From: Bacillota bacterium
GTDB taxonomy: Bacteria > Bacillota > Bacilli > Bacillales > Cytobacillaceae
NCBI GenBank assembly: GCA_030705745.1
Contig: JAUZPT010000047.1
Coordinates: 1-12,433, forward strand
Reading direction: 5' to 3'
DNA length: 12,433 nt
Shown: positions 5,757-12,433 of the stretch, piece by piece
How positions within the stretch are numbered: the first letter of the stretch is position 1
How the letters are laid out: every line of letters starts with the position of its first letter
Position numbers and translations under genes: made by a program
The notes under the pieces: model-generated
The model's database searches: none
Told to the model about the DNA's origin: nothing
Seen by the model: the letters and a program-made list of their open reading frames with translations, nothing else

Positions 5757-7439
5757 ATGCTCTATCTTGAAAAAAGACATGACCCACGTAAAAATTCCAA
5801 ACTAATTGAAGAGATTACAGGGCGAAAACTTAATACAGCTGAAGCGATTCGCGAAACGGAGCTGCTTCTTCAAAACAACTCATGTTCGGTCCCACCTTTT
5901 CATGATTTTGAAGGAACTCAAGGCCTTTCTATTTTGAAAAAATTGAAGACTTCCTTTCTACGATTTTTGCTGACAGAACCTGCCCGTCCTACAGAAAATT
6001 CCGCTCCAACACTGGTAGATGAATTGGGAAATGCTTTTCCGGAGTGGAAAGAACTGTTGGATAAAGAGTACAATCATCTTCAAAATACAATTACTCGAGA
6101 AGTAAATGTGGAGAATTTTGGGGCGGTAGGCGATGGAATCACAGACTGCACGGAGGCGTTTAAAAAGGCAATCGGCAACGGAAAAGTCATCGTTAGGATT
6201 CCTGCAGGTATTTTTGTCACAAAAGGAATTACCCTTCCTTCCATGACGCGTCTCGTTGGTTCAGGCAAAGGTGTTACCACGATTAAATTGCACAAGCAAG
6301 CTTCAAAAGGGACTAGGCTGATTACCAATAGGAACCATTGGAAAGGAAACAGCCATATCTCAGTTGCGGAATTGAGTCTGGATTGGAATGTGGAACGGCT
6401 TGGCGATGCAAAAAAAACTTGCACATGGGGAAATCACTCCAGCTGCCTCACATTTGCGAATGTTACCTTCGGTTGGGTGAAGAATGTGGAAGCCATTAAT
6501 CCCGGCCTTCATGGATTCGATATTTCCTCCACTTTGTACAATTATACAGGTGACGGCTACCGGGCACGCGGAGGAAGCGAGTATATCTGGCTTGATCAGT
6601 TAAACGGACATGGCTTTGGAGACGATGGCATAACGACCCATCATAGCAAAAACATTCTGATCTCCAATTCCCATATGTGCGATCCAAGCGGCCGGGCACA
6701 TGCAAAAGGTTTTTCCAATTCGAATGGAATTGAAGTCGATGATGGCTCTCAGCATATTTGGCTCCTCAACAATTCGACAGCTAGATGCTTCGGAGGCGTT
6801 GAAATAAAGGCACACGGCAATTCATCTGCAGCCAACCATGTCCAAATAATCGGCCATCTTTCGGTCAATGATAATCGTTCCTATAATTTCCGCCATATTG
6901 GGCATCACCAAATCACAGACCCGGAGTCGAGGACCGCTTTTCAAATAATGGCGACCAATATTGTCGCATTAGCTCCCGTTTTTACCGATCTATACGAGGG
7001 CTCAACTCCTCGTGGAATGGTCATATCCGCTTATAAAAATGTAGCAGTAAACTATTTCACCTTGATTGGCGATCCTATTTATGATTATGCCAATAATCCA
7101 GTAATCGCCATACAATACCGTGCCCGAAATGTCAGCTTAAAGCACATCACAATCCGCCACTTTAAAAAAGCTGGAGTCGATATCAACGTATTCGGTGGTG
7201 CCAACCATGCGGACAATATCGCCATCAGCTCTGTCAACGTCCAGAATTCTGCTCCGCGAGCGATCCAAATCGGCTCGGGCATCAACAATGCCTCGGTTGA
7301 TCAACTCCACGCCGTTGGAAGAAACGGAAAGTATGCTTTGAAAGCCGAACCCTCAAGTACAATCGTTTCAAATGTCCAGTCAGAAGGCTACAAAATACAG
7401 ATTTCTCTTGGTGGGAAAGAAAGCCGGGAATTTAGCTGA
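5757..7439 (+). CDS. Right-handed beta-helix protein, pectate-lyase superfamily (phage-adhesin/GH28-like)
   Basis: The 560-residue protein has an N-terminal part of about 115 residues, mostly helical and charged, with no signal peptide or membrane segment. It then enters a pectate_lyase_3-type beta-helix with the entry motif VENFGAVGDGITDCTEAF (118-135). Repeating strands with N and H turns follow, including GFGDDGITTHHSKNILISNS (286-305) and GIEVDDGSQHIWLLNNS (324-340). The DD pairs (289-290 and 328-329) are candidate catalytic acids, as in GH28-like enzymes. Such proteins include phage tail adhesins, polysaccharide lyases and glycosidases; the substrate cannot be told. I chose the ATG at 5757 (GAGGTGA at 5745-5751); an in-frame GTG at 5748 lies within that site. 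It stands alone between two terminators, and no phage genes are nearby. Confidence 0.8.
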   Translation: MLYLEKRHDPRKNSKLIEEITGRKLNTAEAIRETELLLQNNSCSVPPFHDFEGTQGLSILKKLKTSFLRFLLTEPARPTENSAPTLVDELGNAFPEWKELLDKEYNHLQNTITREVNVENFGAVGDGITDCTEAFKKAIGNGKVIVRIPAGIFVTKGITLPSMTRLVGSGKGVTTIKLHKQASKGTRLITNRNHWKGNSHISVAELSLDWNVERLGDAKKTCTWGNHSSCLTFANVTFGWVKNVEAINPGLHGFDISSTLYNYTGDGYRARGGSEYIWLDQLNGHGFGDDGITTHHSKNILISNSHMCDPSGRAHAKGFSNSNGIEVDDGSQHIWLLNNSTARCFGGVEIKAHGNSSAANHVQIIGHLSVNDNRSYNFRHIGHHQITDPESRTAFQIMATNIVALAPVFTDLYEGSTPRGMVISAYKNVAVNYFTLIGDPIYDYANNPVIAIQYRARNVSLKHITIRHFKKAGVDINVFGGANHADNIAISSVNVQNSAPRAIQIGSGINNASVDQLHAVGRNGKYALKAEPSSTIVSNVQSEGYKIQISLGGKESREFS

Positions 7440-7510
7440 TTTTCATCCTTATTAGATGCAAGATAGATAGAAATTGAGAAATAATGCGTTTTCATTTCAA
7501 TGTTCCGGAA

Positions 7511-7542
7511 AAAAACCAGAGCGACTTTACGCTCTGGTTTTT
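7511..7542. terminator. Strong bidirectional rho-independent terminator
   Basis: A perfect 13-bp stem runs from 7511-7523 (A5 then CCAGAGCG) to 7530-7542 (CGCTCTGG then T5), with the loop ACTTTA. A-runs and T-runs on both sides let it work for the beta-helix gene on the plus strand and for the monooxygenase-like gene on the minus strand. Confidence 0.92.
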
Positions 7543-7656
7543 CACTTGTTCCCATTCTCTTTTCACACACACGAGAACCATCCCGGTGTATTTACGCTTG
7601 CCTGCCATAAAGGATTTAGAACGATGAGGCGTTCCAGATCTGACTGTGAGAGACAT

Positions 7657-7950
7657 TTATAATTTTTTTGCAATTTCATAGCGCTCAACGCGAGGAGCTT
7701 CGAGCAAAAGCCCTTTGGACATACTTCCAAAAGTAAGATAGTGTGGAGTGCCACCGTGGAAGCGAACGGCATCAAGATCCTTCCACTCTTCGACCATCAC
7801 AAACGCATTCGACTCTTTTGTATCTTCATAAAGATGGTAGCTAATGTTTCCTTCCTCCGCCTTTGAACCTTCCATTACTAAATTTGCAGCTTCCAGAAAC
7901 TCATCCCGTTTCTCCGGGTTTACTTTAATAAAAGCATGAATCACTATCAT
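7657..7950 (-). CDS. Antibiotic biosynthesis monooxygenase (ABM) family protein, YgiN-like
   Basis: The 97-residue protein is the normal size for the ABM/quinol monooxygenase family of dimeric ferredoxin-like proteins. Family features are the first strand MIVIHAFIKVNPEKRDEF (1-18), EEGNISYHLYED (32-43), FVMVEEWKD (50-58) and HGGTPHYLTF (65-74). Members act on quinones or polyketides without cofactor, and many have no known substrate. I chose the ATG at 7950, which has GGAGG 7 nt upstream. A longer in-frame start at 7977 has no ribosome site. No operon partner is clear: the VOC gene lies 175 nt upstream on the same strand, with no convincing terminator between them. Confidence 0.85.
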   Translation of the reverse strand: MIVIHAFIKVNPEKRDEFLEAANLVMEGSKAEEGNISYHLYEDTKESNAFVMVEEWKDLDAVRFHGGTPHYLTFGSMSKGLLLEAPRVERYEIAKKL

Positions 7951-8125
7951 CTTAATCCCTCCAATTTTTACGGCCATTGATTATTGTCCACAAAAGCCGT
8001 GCGTTTCTATGTATTACACGATAATCCAATCACATTTTTTTACAATTTTTCTGCCTTGTAGATTTTTTATAAAAGGCTTCGTTAAACGATGATGCAGATT
8101 TTTATCGCAATAAACAATCTTGAAA

Positions 8126-8557
8126 TTAAAAAGAAATCATCGCACCACGTTCGTCAAACACTGATGTTGGATTCCATGCTACCTCCCAAAGATTATTCTC
8201 TGGGTCAGAAAAATACGCTGTCCTGCCACCCCAGAAAGCATCACTTGGTTCTCTTAAGATCTTCCCGCCAAGCTCTTTAATTTTTCCAATCGTAGTGTCC
8301 ACTTGTTCTGGTTTATCAACATTAATAGCAAAAGTTACGCCGCGAAATGTATCTGCTGATTGGTTGAATGTAACCCCAGCATCTTTTGCTAACTCCTCAA
8401 TAGGAAAAATGGATAAAATAACACCTGCTGTTTTAAAAGCAGAATAATTATCAGAACTTATCTCTGTTTCTTCCCATCCTAAGCTCTTATAAAATTTACG
8501 AAGCAATGGTAAATTAAAAGCACCTATTGTTATTAAACTTACTCTTTGTGGAACCAT
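8126..8557 (-). CDS. VOC family protein (glyoxalase/bleomycin-resistance fold)
   Basis: The 143-residue protein has the two beta-alpha-beta-beta-beta repeats of the vicinal-oxygen-chelate fold. The first is VSLITIGAFNLPLLRKFYKSLGW (6-28). The second ends in GGRTAYFSDPENNLWEVAWNP (110-130), with E125 as the usual late metal ligand. The first-strand metal histidine is not seen, so the site may be incomplete and enzymatic function is uncertain. Relatives include glyoxalase-like enzymes, dioxygenases and drug-binding resistance proteins. GAGGGGG precedes the ATG at 8557 by 8 nt. A GTG at 8587 in the same frame is possible but has a weaker site. Confidence 0.87.
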   Translation of the reverse strand: MVPQRVSLITIGAFNLPLLRKFYKSLGWEETEISSDNYSAFKTAGVILSIFPIEELAKDAGVTFNQSADTFRGVTFAINVDKPEQVDTTIGKIKELGGKILREPSDAFWGGRTAYFSDPENNLWEVAWNPTSVFDERGAMISF

Positions 8558-8684
8558 TTTTAATTCCCCCTCATATTTAAAATTCACTCTATCCTTTCCC
8601 TATGCAAATATCTTTTTCCTTCTTCAATTATTCGACACGTTCGTTAAATTAGAAATCCAACACTATTTTCAAACAGATTTTTAT

Positions 8685-8717
8685 AAAAAAAAGAATCAGC
8701 ACTCATTGCACCAATTC
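8685..8717 (-). terminator. Probable terminator after the yrdB-like gene
   Basis: On the minus strand, GAATTGGTG and a TGCTGATTC-type arm (8693-8717) can form a stem of about 9 bp with several G-U pairs. Eight T follow (8685-8692). The stem is weak, so the call rests mostly on the T-run and the position 23 nt after the stop codon. Confidence 0.45.
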
Positions 8718-8739
8718 GCCATACGTATTAATAATTTCG

Positions 8740-9090
8740 TTATTGTTTCCAAATGTGCAACAGCAATAAGTTCGTCAGGGCAATGAATGTATATAAACCA
8801 GCAAGCGCAGACTGCTTTGTTAAAAATAAAGCTCCAGCCGCCGCACCGATTATGAAAAGCTCTAACAGTAGGCGCAAAAATCCCTTCAGTGGATACGGTG
8901 CACCTGGTGAACCAAAGGTCCCCCAGATGAAAGCCGCCAGGAGAGGGGTGCCAATACCTAAAAGCCATTTAACAAATGATCCATTACCTGTATAAAACCC
9001 CCAATATCCCAAGGCTGCTAGGCCAACCAACTCCAATAAAAACCTGAGCCCAATATTAGCTGCTTGTAACAATGCCAAAAACAACACCAT
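8740..9090 (-). CDS. YrdB-like (DUF2568) small membrane protein
   Basis: The protein has up to 116 residues and four hydrophobic segments (about 5-30, 39-58, 68-88, 93-112). The signature WGTFGSPGAPYPL (56-68) is typical of the YrdB/DUF2568 family, whose function is unknown. It starts 5 nt after the stop of the TetR gene, so it is the last gene of the operon and probably relies on translational coupling. The start is uncertain: AAAGG directly abuts the ATG at 9090, and the third codon (TTG, 9084) has better spacing. Confidence 0.83.
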   Translation of the reverse strand: MVLFLALLQAANIGLRFLLELVGLAALGYWGFYTGNGSFVKWLLGIGTPLLAAFIWGTFGSPGAPYPLKGFLRLLLELFIIGAAAGALFLTKQSALAGLYTFIALTNLLLLHIWKQ

Positions 9091-9095
9091 CCTTT

Positions 9096-9671
9096 TTAAG
9101 TATTCATTTCTTTAATTCCAGCGAGAAAAGCTTTTATGATAAGTTCCAAACTTTTATCTGTGTTAAGGGCAAGCCCAAAACCTCTATTTTGTTCGAGTGT
9201 TGAAAATCCGTGCAAAATGCTGCGAAGACCTCGGACGGCGTGAAGAGATGCTTCTTCTGACAAACTGTATGACTGTAAAACACTCAATGCCAGATCTACA
9301 ATTTTTTTGCCTGCAAGCTGGACTTCATGATCGGCCGGATCCGGTGCAGCGAGGGTAGCTTCATAAAGGCCTGGGTGCTTTCGGGCAAACAATACATATG
9401 CCTTGCTCAGTTCCATTATGTCTTGATCGCCTGACTCACTACCCATACAATCGGCCAAGGCAGCATAAAGATTTTCAATTCCATAAATCGCCATCAGCTT
9501 CCGTAAATGTGGCAGGCCATCAAAGTGGTTATATAACGATGGCGGACGAATGGACAGTTTTTTCGCAAGGGTCGCCAACGTTACTTCATGAAGTCCGGCT
9601 TCATCGGCAATGTCTGTTGCCGCTAGCAAAATTTCGTTCATATTTAGTGCTATTTTGGGTCTTGGTGACAT
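9096..9671 (-). CDS. TetR family transcriptional regulator
   Basis: The 191-residue protein has the TetR N-terminal helix-turn-helix: AATDIADEAGLHEVTLATL (17-35), then AKKLSIRPPSLYNHFDG (36-52), where LYNHF marks the recognition helix. The C-terminal ligand domain, with YVLFARKHPGLYEATL and HAVRGLRSILHGF, resembles the WHG-type TetR_C_33 domain. The inducer is unknown. AGAGGAG lies 9 nt before the ATG. The gene sits 14 nt after the MBL gene and 5 nt before the YrdB-like gene. Two matching palindromes over the operon promoter are its likely operators, which would make it a repressor of its own operon. Confidence 0.9.
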   Translation of the reverse strand: MSPRPKIALNMNEILLAATDIADEAGLHEVTLATLAKKLSIRPPSLYNHFDGLPHLRKLMAIYGIENLYAALADCMGSESGDQDIMELSKAYVLFARKHPGLYEATLAAPDPADHEVQLAGKKIVDLALSVLQSYSLSEEASLHAVRGLRSILHGFSTLEQNRGFGLALNTDKSLELIIKAFLAGIKEMNT

Positions 9672-9685
9672 TTCAGGTTGCTCCT

Positions 9686-10393
9686 CTAGTTCAATTTACT
9701 TTCGAATCGCTCAATTGTTTTCTGCATTTCCTTTGCAGGTTTTTTCACGATTTCTCCATGCCCGACTGCAAGCACGGACGGATTCAATTCCATCAGTTTT
9801 TTTGCGCTTATTAACGCGGTTTCCTTATGCCACGTTCCTAGTGCAGGAAATGGAAACCAAAATCTAATATCCCCGGCAACCGCCAATCCGCCTCTCGTTT
9901 GAAACGCATCACCGGCAATCAGTGCATTTGTCCGCACATCCAAAAATGACATCGAGCCGGGTGTATGGCCTGGTGTTGCAATTGCCAATAATGATCCTAT
10001 CCGATCTCCATCTTTTAGAAGGACATTAGGCCTCGTCTTTAATTTTTTGGGGACGCCGCCTTTGATTGATACATTTGGCTCATCGCTAGCAATTGACATG
10101 TCTCCGTCCATTATTCTCGCATCTCGTACCGATATATGAACGATTGCATTGGGAAACGCTTCCTTGACGGAATCCAGGGCACCCACATGATCTTCATGCG
10201 CATGGGTTAGAATAATTTTTGAGATCGATTTTCCAATTGTTTTTGCAGCTTTAAGAATACCTTTCGCACTAAATGGCATCGCCGCATCAATCAGTGTTAA
10301 TCCATCTTCTTCTTCGACGAAATAACAATTGACAGGAAAGAAACGTGGCATCGAGGTTAACTGATACAATTTTTCCTCATGAATCATTCTCAT
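9686..10393 (-). CDS. MBL-fold metallo-hydrolase
   Basis: The 235-residue protein has the full metallo-beta-lactamase metal site. HAHEDH is at 64-69, H143 in TPGHTPGS (140-147), D162 in IAGDAF (159-164), and H212 in GHGE (211-214). This supports a two-metal hydrolase of the glyoxalase II/lactonase/thioesterase-like type. The substrate is not evident; lactones, thioesters and esters are possible. There is no signal peptide, so it is cytoplasmic. I chose the ATG at 10393 with GGGAG 9 nt upstream. A TTG at 10402 directly abuts that site and is unlikely. It is the first gene of the operon with the TetR regulator and the YrdB-like protein, and is probably induced when the regulator binds its ligand. 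Confidence 0.9.
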   Translation of the reverse strand: MRMIHEEKLYQLTSMPRFFPVNCYFVEEEDGLTLIDAAMPFSAKGILKAAKTIGKSISKIILTHAHEDHVGALDSVKEAFPNAIVHISVRDARIMDGDMSIASDEPNVSIKGGVPKKLKTRPNVLLKDGDRIGSLLAIATPGHTPGSMSFLDVRTNALIAGDAFQTRGGLAVAGDIRFWFPFPALGTWHKETALISAKKLMELNPSVLAVGHGEIVKKPAKEMQKTIERFESKLN

Positions 10394-10407
10394 ATTATCC
10401 AACTCCC

Positions 10408-10430
10408 TAAAACTAATGTCGTTAGTTTTA
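10408..10430 (-). promoter_or_regulatory. TetR operator 1 (over the start site)
   Basis: A perfect palindrome with 9-bp arms TAAAACTAA and TTAGTTTTA surrounds the centre TGTCG. The core ACTAATGTCGTTAGT is nearly the same as operator 2. It covers the predicted transcription start (about 10423) of the MBL-TetR-YrdB operon. Confidence 0.8.
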
Positions 10431-10458
10431 TTTTAACTAATATCATTAGTTAAATCAA
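10430..10458 (-). promoter_or_regulatory. Promoter of the MBL-TetR-YrdB operon
   Basis: Read on the minus strand, TTGATT (10453-10458) and TAAAAT (10430-10435) are separated by exactly 17 nt. They match the sigma-A consensus at 4/6 and 5/6. The start of transcription would be near 10423. Confidence 0.72.
10432..10454 (-). promoter_or_regulatory. TetR operator 2 (in the -35/-10 spacer)
   Basis: A perfect palindrome with 10-bp arms TTTAACTAAT and ATTAGTTAAA surrounds ATC. Its core ACTAATATCATTAGT differs from operator 1 at two symmetric positions. The two centres (10443 and 10419) are 24 bp apart. It fills the spacer of the operon promoter, so binding would block RNA polymerase. Confidence 0.8.
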
Positions 10459-10492
10459 GAACTATCTTCAAAATAAATTTAACTATTTTCAT

Positions 10493-10499
10493 TGTCGAA
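10493..10499 (+). promoter_or_regulatory. Spo0A box
   Basis: TGTCGAA is a perfect match to the 0A box consensus, preceded by the often favoured T. It lies about 17 nt before the candidate -35 of the kinase promoter. A single 7-mer can occur by chance, so the call depends on the nature of the downstream gene. Confidence 0.5.
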
Positions 10500-10515
10500 A
10501 AAAATTTCACACTAT

Positions 10516-10545
10516 TTTCCATCTGCAACCCAATTATGTTATAAT
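10516..10545 (+). promoter_or_regulatory. Promoter of the sensor kinase gene
   Basis: TGTTATAAT (10537-10545) is a perfect extended -10. TTTCCA (10516-10521), a 4/6 match to the -35, lies 18 nt before the TATAAT. Transcription would start near 10552 and give a leader of about 138 nt before the ATG at 10690, in which I see no clear structure. Confidence 0.55.
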
Positions 10546-10689
10546 CCCTTTAATTTGGTTTTTCCGTACGAATAGTATCACTTTCGTAATGTCAAAGTCT
10601 TTTTTAAAAATTAACTGAATTATATGTTAATTGCACTACAAACATTACATAATAAAATCCTTCTCAGATCAGAACAGGAGCTTCAATTC

Positions 10690-12357
10690 ATGAGAAAAAA
10701 AAGACTGTTATTCTTTTTTCTGCTTACAAGCATCATTTGGATTACAGGAACAAATTACCTGCTTAATCAATTTACCCCTTCTCCCTTACTCCATTTTATT
10801 GGACATGCAAAAGAGATGTTGTACGTTGTAATTACAGGATGGTTTTTTTACGTTTCATTAAAAAAAACAGAAGAAAGAAATGTTGCCAAAATTCAGGAAG
10901 AGCGCCTCTCCACTCTCATAAACTCAATGGTCGACTTTGTTAATTTCAAAGATGGGGAAGGACGATGGATTGAATCAAATAATTTCGGCCTTAAATTGTT
11001 CCAGCTTGAAAACGTCGATTATCGTGGAAAAACAGACGCTGAATTGGCAGAGTATACACAGTTTTACGCTGATGCTCTCCGCTATTGCGAAGCATCTGAC
11101 GAAGAAACGTGGAACAACGGGACGATTACAAGAGTTGAAGAAACCATTCCATTACCAAATGGGGATGTAAAAACGTTTGACACAATCAAAGTGCCCCTTT
11201 ACCACTCCAACCATAGCCGAAAGGGACTAGTCATAATCGGAAGGGATATAACCGAGCGAAAACAAATAGAAAAACTTCTCGAAGAAAGCCGTCAGCAGTA
11301 TAAATCACTGTTTGAATTTAGCCCGGATATGGTTTATATGATGAATATGGATGGTATAATCACCAATTTAAACCCGCAATTTAAAACCATTACAGGTTAT
11401 GATGTAGATACATATATCGGGAAAAATGTAAAAGATGTTTTGCCTCACCTTTATCGCGAATCAACTCTAAGCTATTTTTCAACCGTCCTGGCTGAAAAAA
11501 AACCACAAATTTATGAAGTGCAAATGGAACATAAAAACGGCAATAACATAATATTAGAATGCACTGCCCTTCCTATCGTCGTTAACGGTGAAATTGCAGG
11601 TATTATTGGCTATGGAAAGGATATCTCCCAATTGCGCCAGGCGGAGGAAAATTTAAGAAGGACGGAAAAATTGTCGGTAGTGGGTGAACTTTCCGCAAGT
11701 GTTGCCCATGAAATCAGGAATCCACTTACTTCTTTAATTGGCTTTGTCCAGCTTTTGCTTATGGAAGACAGCAAGCATCATTTTTACTATCAAATCATGC
11801 TCGATGAATTAAATCGCATTAACCATATCGTCGGGGAGCTCTTGCTTTTGGCAAAACCGCAGCAGATTAAATACACAACAGCAAATCTGCAGACGATCCT
11901 TCATGATGTTATTTCTTTACTGTCTACTGAAGCAAGTTTGCATAATGTTCAAATTGATTTTATTACAGAGAAAAAAGCAATGCCCATTGAATGTGAACCA
12001 AATCAGTTGAAGCAGTTATTTATCAATATTATTAAAAATGCCATTGAAGCATCGTCAAGCGGCAGCTCCGTTTCGATTTCTCTTGAAAGCTCAGCACAGG
12101 ATATTGTTTCCATCACCATCACCGATCACGGATGTGGAATATCAAAAGAACGCTTGGAGAAAATCGGTGAACCATTTTATTCTTCCAAGGAAAAAGGAAC
12201 AGGACTGGGGTTAACCGTAAGTTCCAAAATCGTTGCTCAGCATCACGGCACGATTCAATTTAAGAGTGAAATCAACCAAGGTACTGAAGTGTATATTGAA
12301 TTGCCTATTAAAAATGGAAATAGTGAAAAACACAATTCTTCAATGATGGAGCAATAA
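10690..12357 (+). CDS. Membrane sensor histidine kinase with two PAS domains (sporulation-kinase-like)
   Basis: The 555-residue protein has two membrane segments (about 5-24 and 42-56), PAS 1 (about 72-190, ending IIGRDITERKQ) and PAS 2 (about 202-316, ending IIGYGKDISQ). HisKA follows, with H340 in SVAHEIRNPLTSLIGFVQLL. The HATPase domain has the N box LFINIIKNAIEA (443-454), G1 DHGCGIS (479-485) and G2 GTGLGLTVSSKIV (503-515). The H-box region strongly resembles the KinA/KinE group that feeds the Spo0F-Spo0A phosphorelay. No response regulator is adjacent, which fits that class. I chose the ATG at 10690 because AGGAG lies 9 nt upstream and the signal-anchor starts directly. An in-frame ATG at 10624 lacks a site. 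A Spo0A box and promoter lie upstream. Which Kin orthologue it is cannot be told. Confidence 0.9.
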   Translation: MRKKRLLFFFLLTSIIWITGTNYLLNQFTPSPLLHFIGHAKEMLYVVITGWFFYVSLKKTEERNVAKIQEERLSTLINSMVDFVNFKDGEGRWIESNNFGLKLFQLENVDYRGKTDAELAEYTQFYADALRYCEASDEETWNNGTITRVEETIPLPNGDVKTFDTIKVPLYHSNHSRKGLVIIGRDITERKQIEKLLEESRQQYKSLFEFSPDMVYMMNMDGIITNLNPQFKTITGYDVDTYIGKNVKDVLPHLYRESTLSYFSTVLAEKKPQIYEVQMEHKNGNNIILECTALPIVVNGEIAGIIGYGKDISQLRQAEENLRRTEKLSVVGELSASVAHEIRNPLTSLIGFVQLLLMEDSKHHFYYQIMLDELNRINHIVGELLLLAKPQQIKYTTANLQTILHDVISLLSTEASLHNVQIDFITEKKAMPIECEPNQLKQLFINIIKNAIEASSSGSSVSISLESSAQDIVSITITDHGCGISKERLEKIGEPFYSSKEKGTGLGLTVSSKIVAQHHGTIQFKSEINQGTEVYIELPIKNGNSEKHNSSMMEQ

Positions 12358-12373
12358 ACAGTCTTAATAACAT

Positions 12374-12424
12374 AAAAAAACCTTTCAAAAGGAGAATCAT
12401 GTCTTCTTTTCGAAAGGTTTTTTT
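12374..12424. terminator. Rho-independent terminator after the kinase gene
   Basis: A7-CCTTTC (12374-12386) pairs with GAAAGG-T7 (12412-12424) over 13 bp. A partly paired inner region (AAAAGGAGAA against TTCTTTT) extends the stem. The flanking A-run and T-run would let it act in both directions. Confidence 0.88.
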
Positions 12425-12433
12425 CGTCTAACG

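Noticed and set aside
7482..7656. A minus-strand frame of about 54 codons starting near 7654, just after the monooxygenase-like gene.
   Set aside because: It has no ribosome binding site and runs straight through the strong terminator at 7511-7542.
8069..8093. Short dyad TCGTTAAACGA as a terminator or operator near the 3' end of the VOC gene.
   Set aside because: Arms are only 5 bp, there is no T-run, and no second copy was found.
12399..12431. A 10-codon frame with AAAGGAG in front (ATG at 12399).
   Set aside because: It lies inside the terminator stem-loop, so the ribosome-site-like sequence is most likely part of the hairpin.

Overview
The window looks like chromosomal DNA from a Bacillaceae member (Bacillus sensu lato). 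It is AT-rich, has strong AGGAGG-type ribosome binding sites, and carries a TnrA nitrogen regulator that lines up closely with the Bacillus subtilis protein. It also has perfect TnrA and Spo0A binding motifs and a sporulation-type PAS sensor kinase. No rRNA, tRNA, CRISPR array, insertion sequence or integrase is visible. No gap between genes exceeds 300 bases.

Left part (1-2019): the 5' end of an AidB-like acyl-CoA dehydrogenase gene (minus strand, cut by the window edge), an unrecognised 170-residue protein (plus), and a convergent DUF2971 protein (minus).

Nitrogen block (2069-5637): tnrA and then amtB. A TnrA box fills the -35/-10 spacer of tnrA, and a near-perfect box lies upstream of amtB. 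Where B. subtilis has a PII gene (nrgB) after its ammonium transporter gene, this window has a DUF294 (GlnD-like) nucleotidyltransferase followed 1 nt later by a DnaQ-like 3'-5' exonuclease. A rho-independent terminator ends the block. This amtB-nucleotidyltransferase-exonuclease unit is the most unusual part of the window. It suggests a nucleotide-based or nucleotidyl-transfer signalling module tied to ammonium uptake.

Middle (5683-7542): a lone right-handed beta-helix protein of the pectate-lyase superfamily, of the type common in phage adhesins and carbohydrate-active enzymes. It has a nested hairpin in its leader and a strong, probably bidirectional terminator after it.

Right part, minus strand (7657-10458): an antibiotic-biosynthesis-monooxygenase-like protein, a VOC-family protein, and a three-gene operon of MBL-fold hydrolase, TetR regulator and YrdB-like membrane protein. 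Two near-identical palindromes sit exactly on the operon promoter, one in the -35/-10 spacer and one over the predicted start site, so autorepression by the TetR protein is likely.

Far right (10493-12424): a divergent two-PAS membrane histidine kinase without a response regulator partner. It has a perfect Spo0A box and an extended -10 upstream, which fits a phosphorelay (sporulation) kinase. It ends in a strong terminator.
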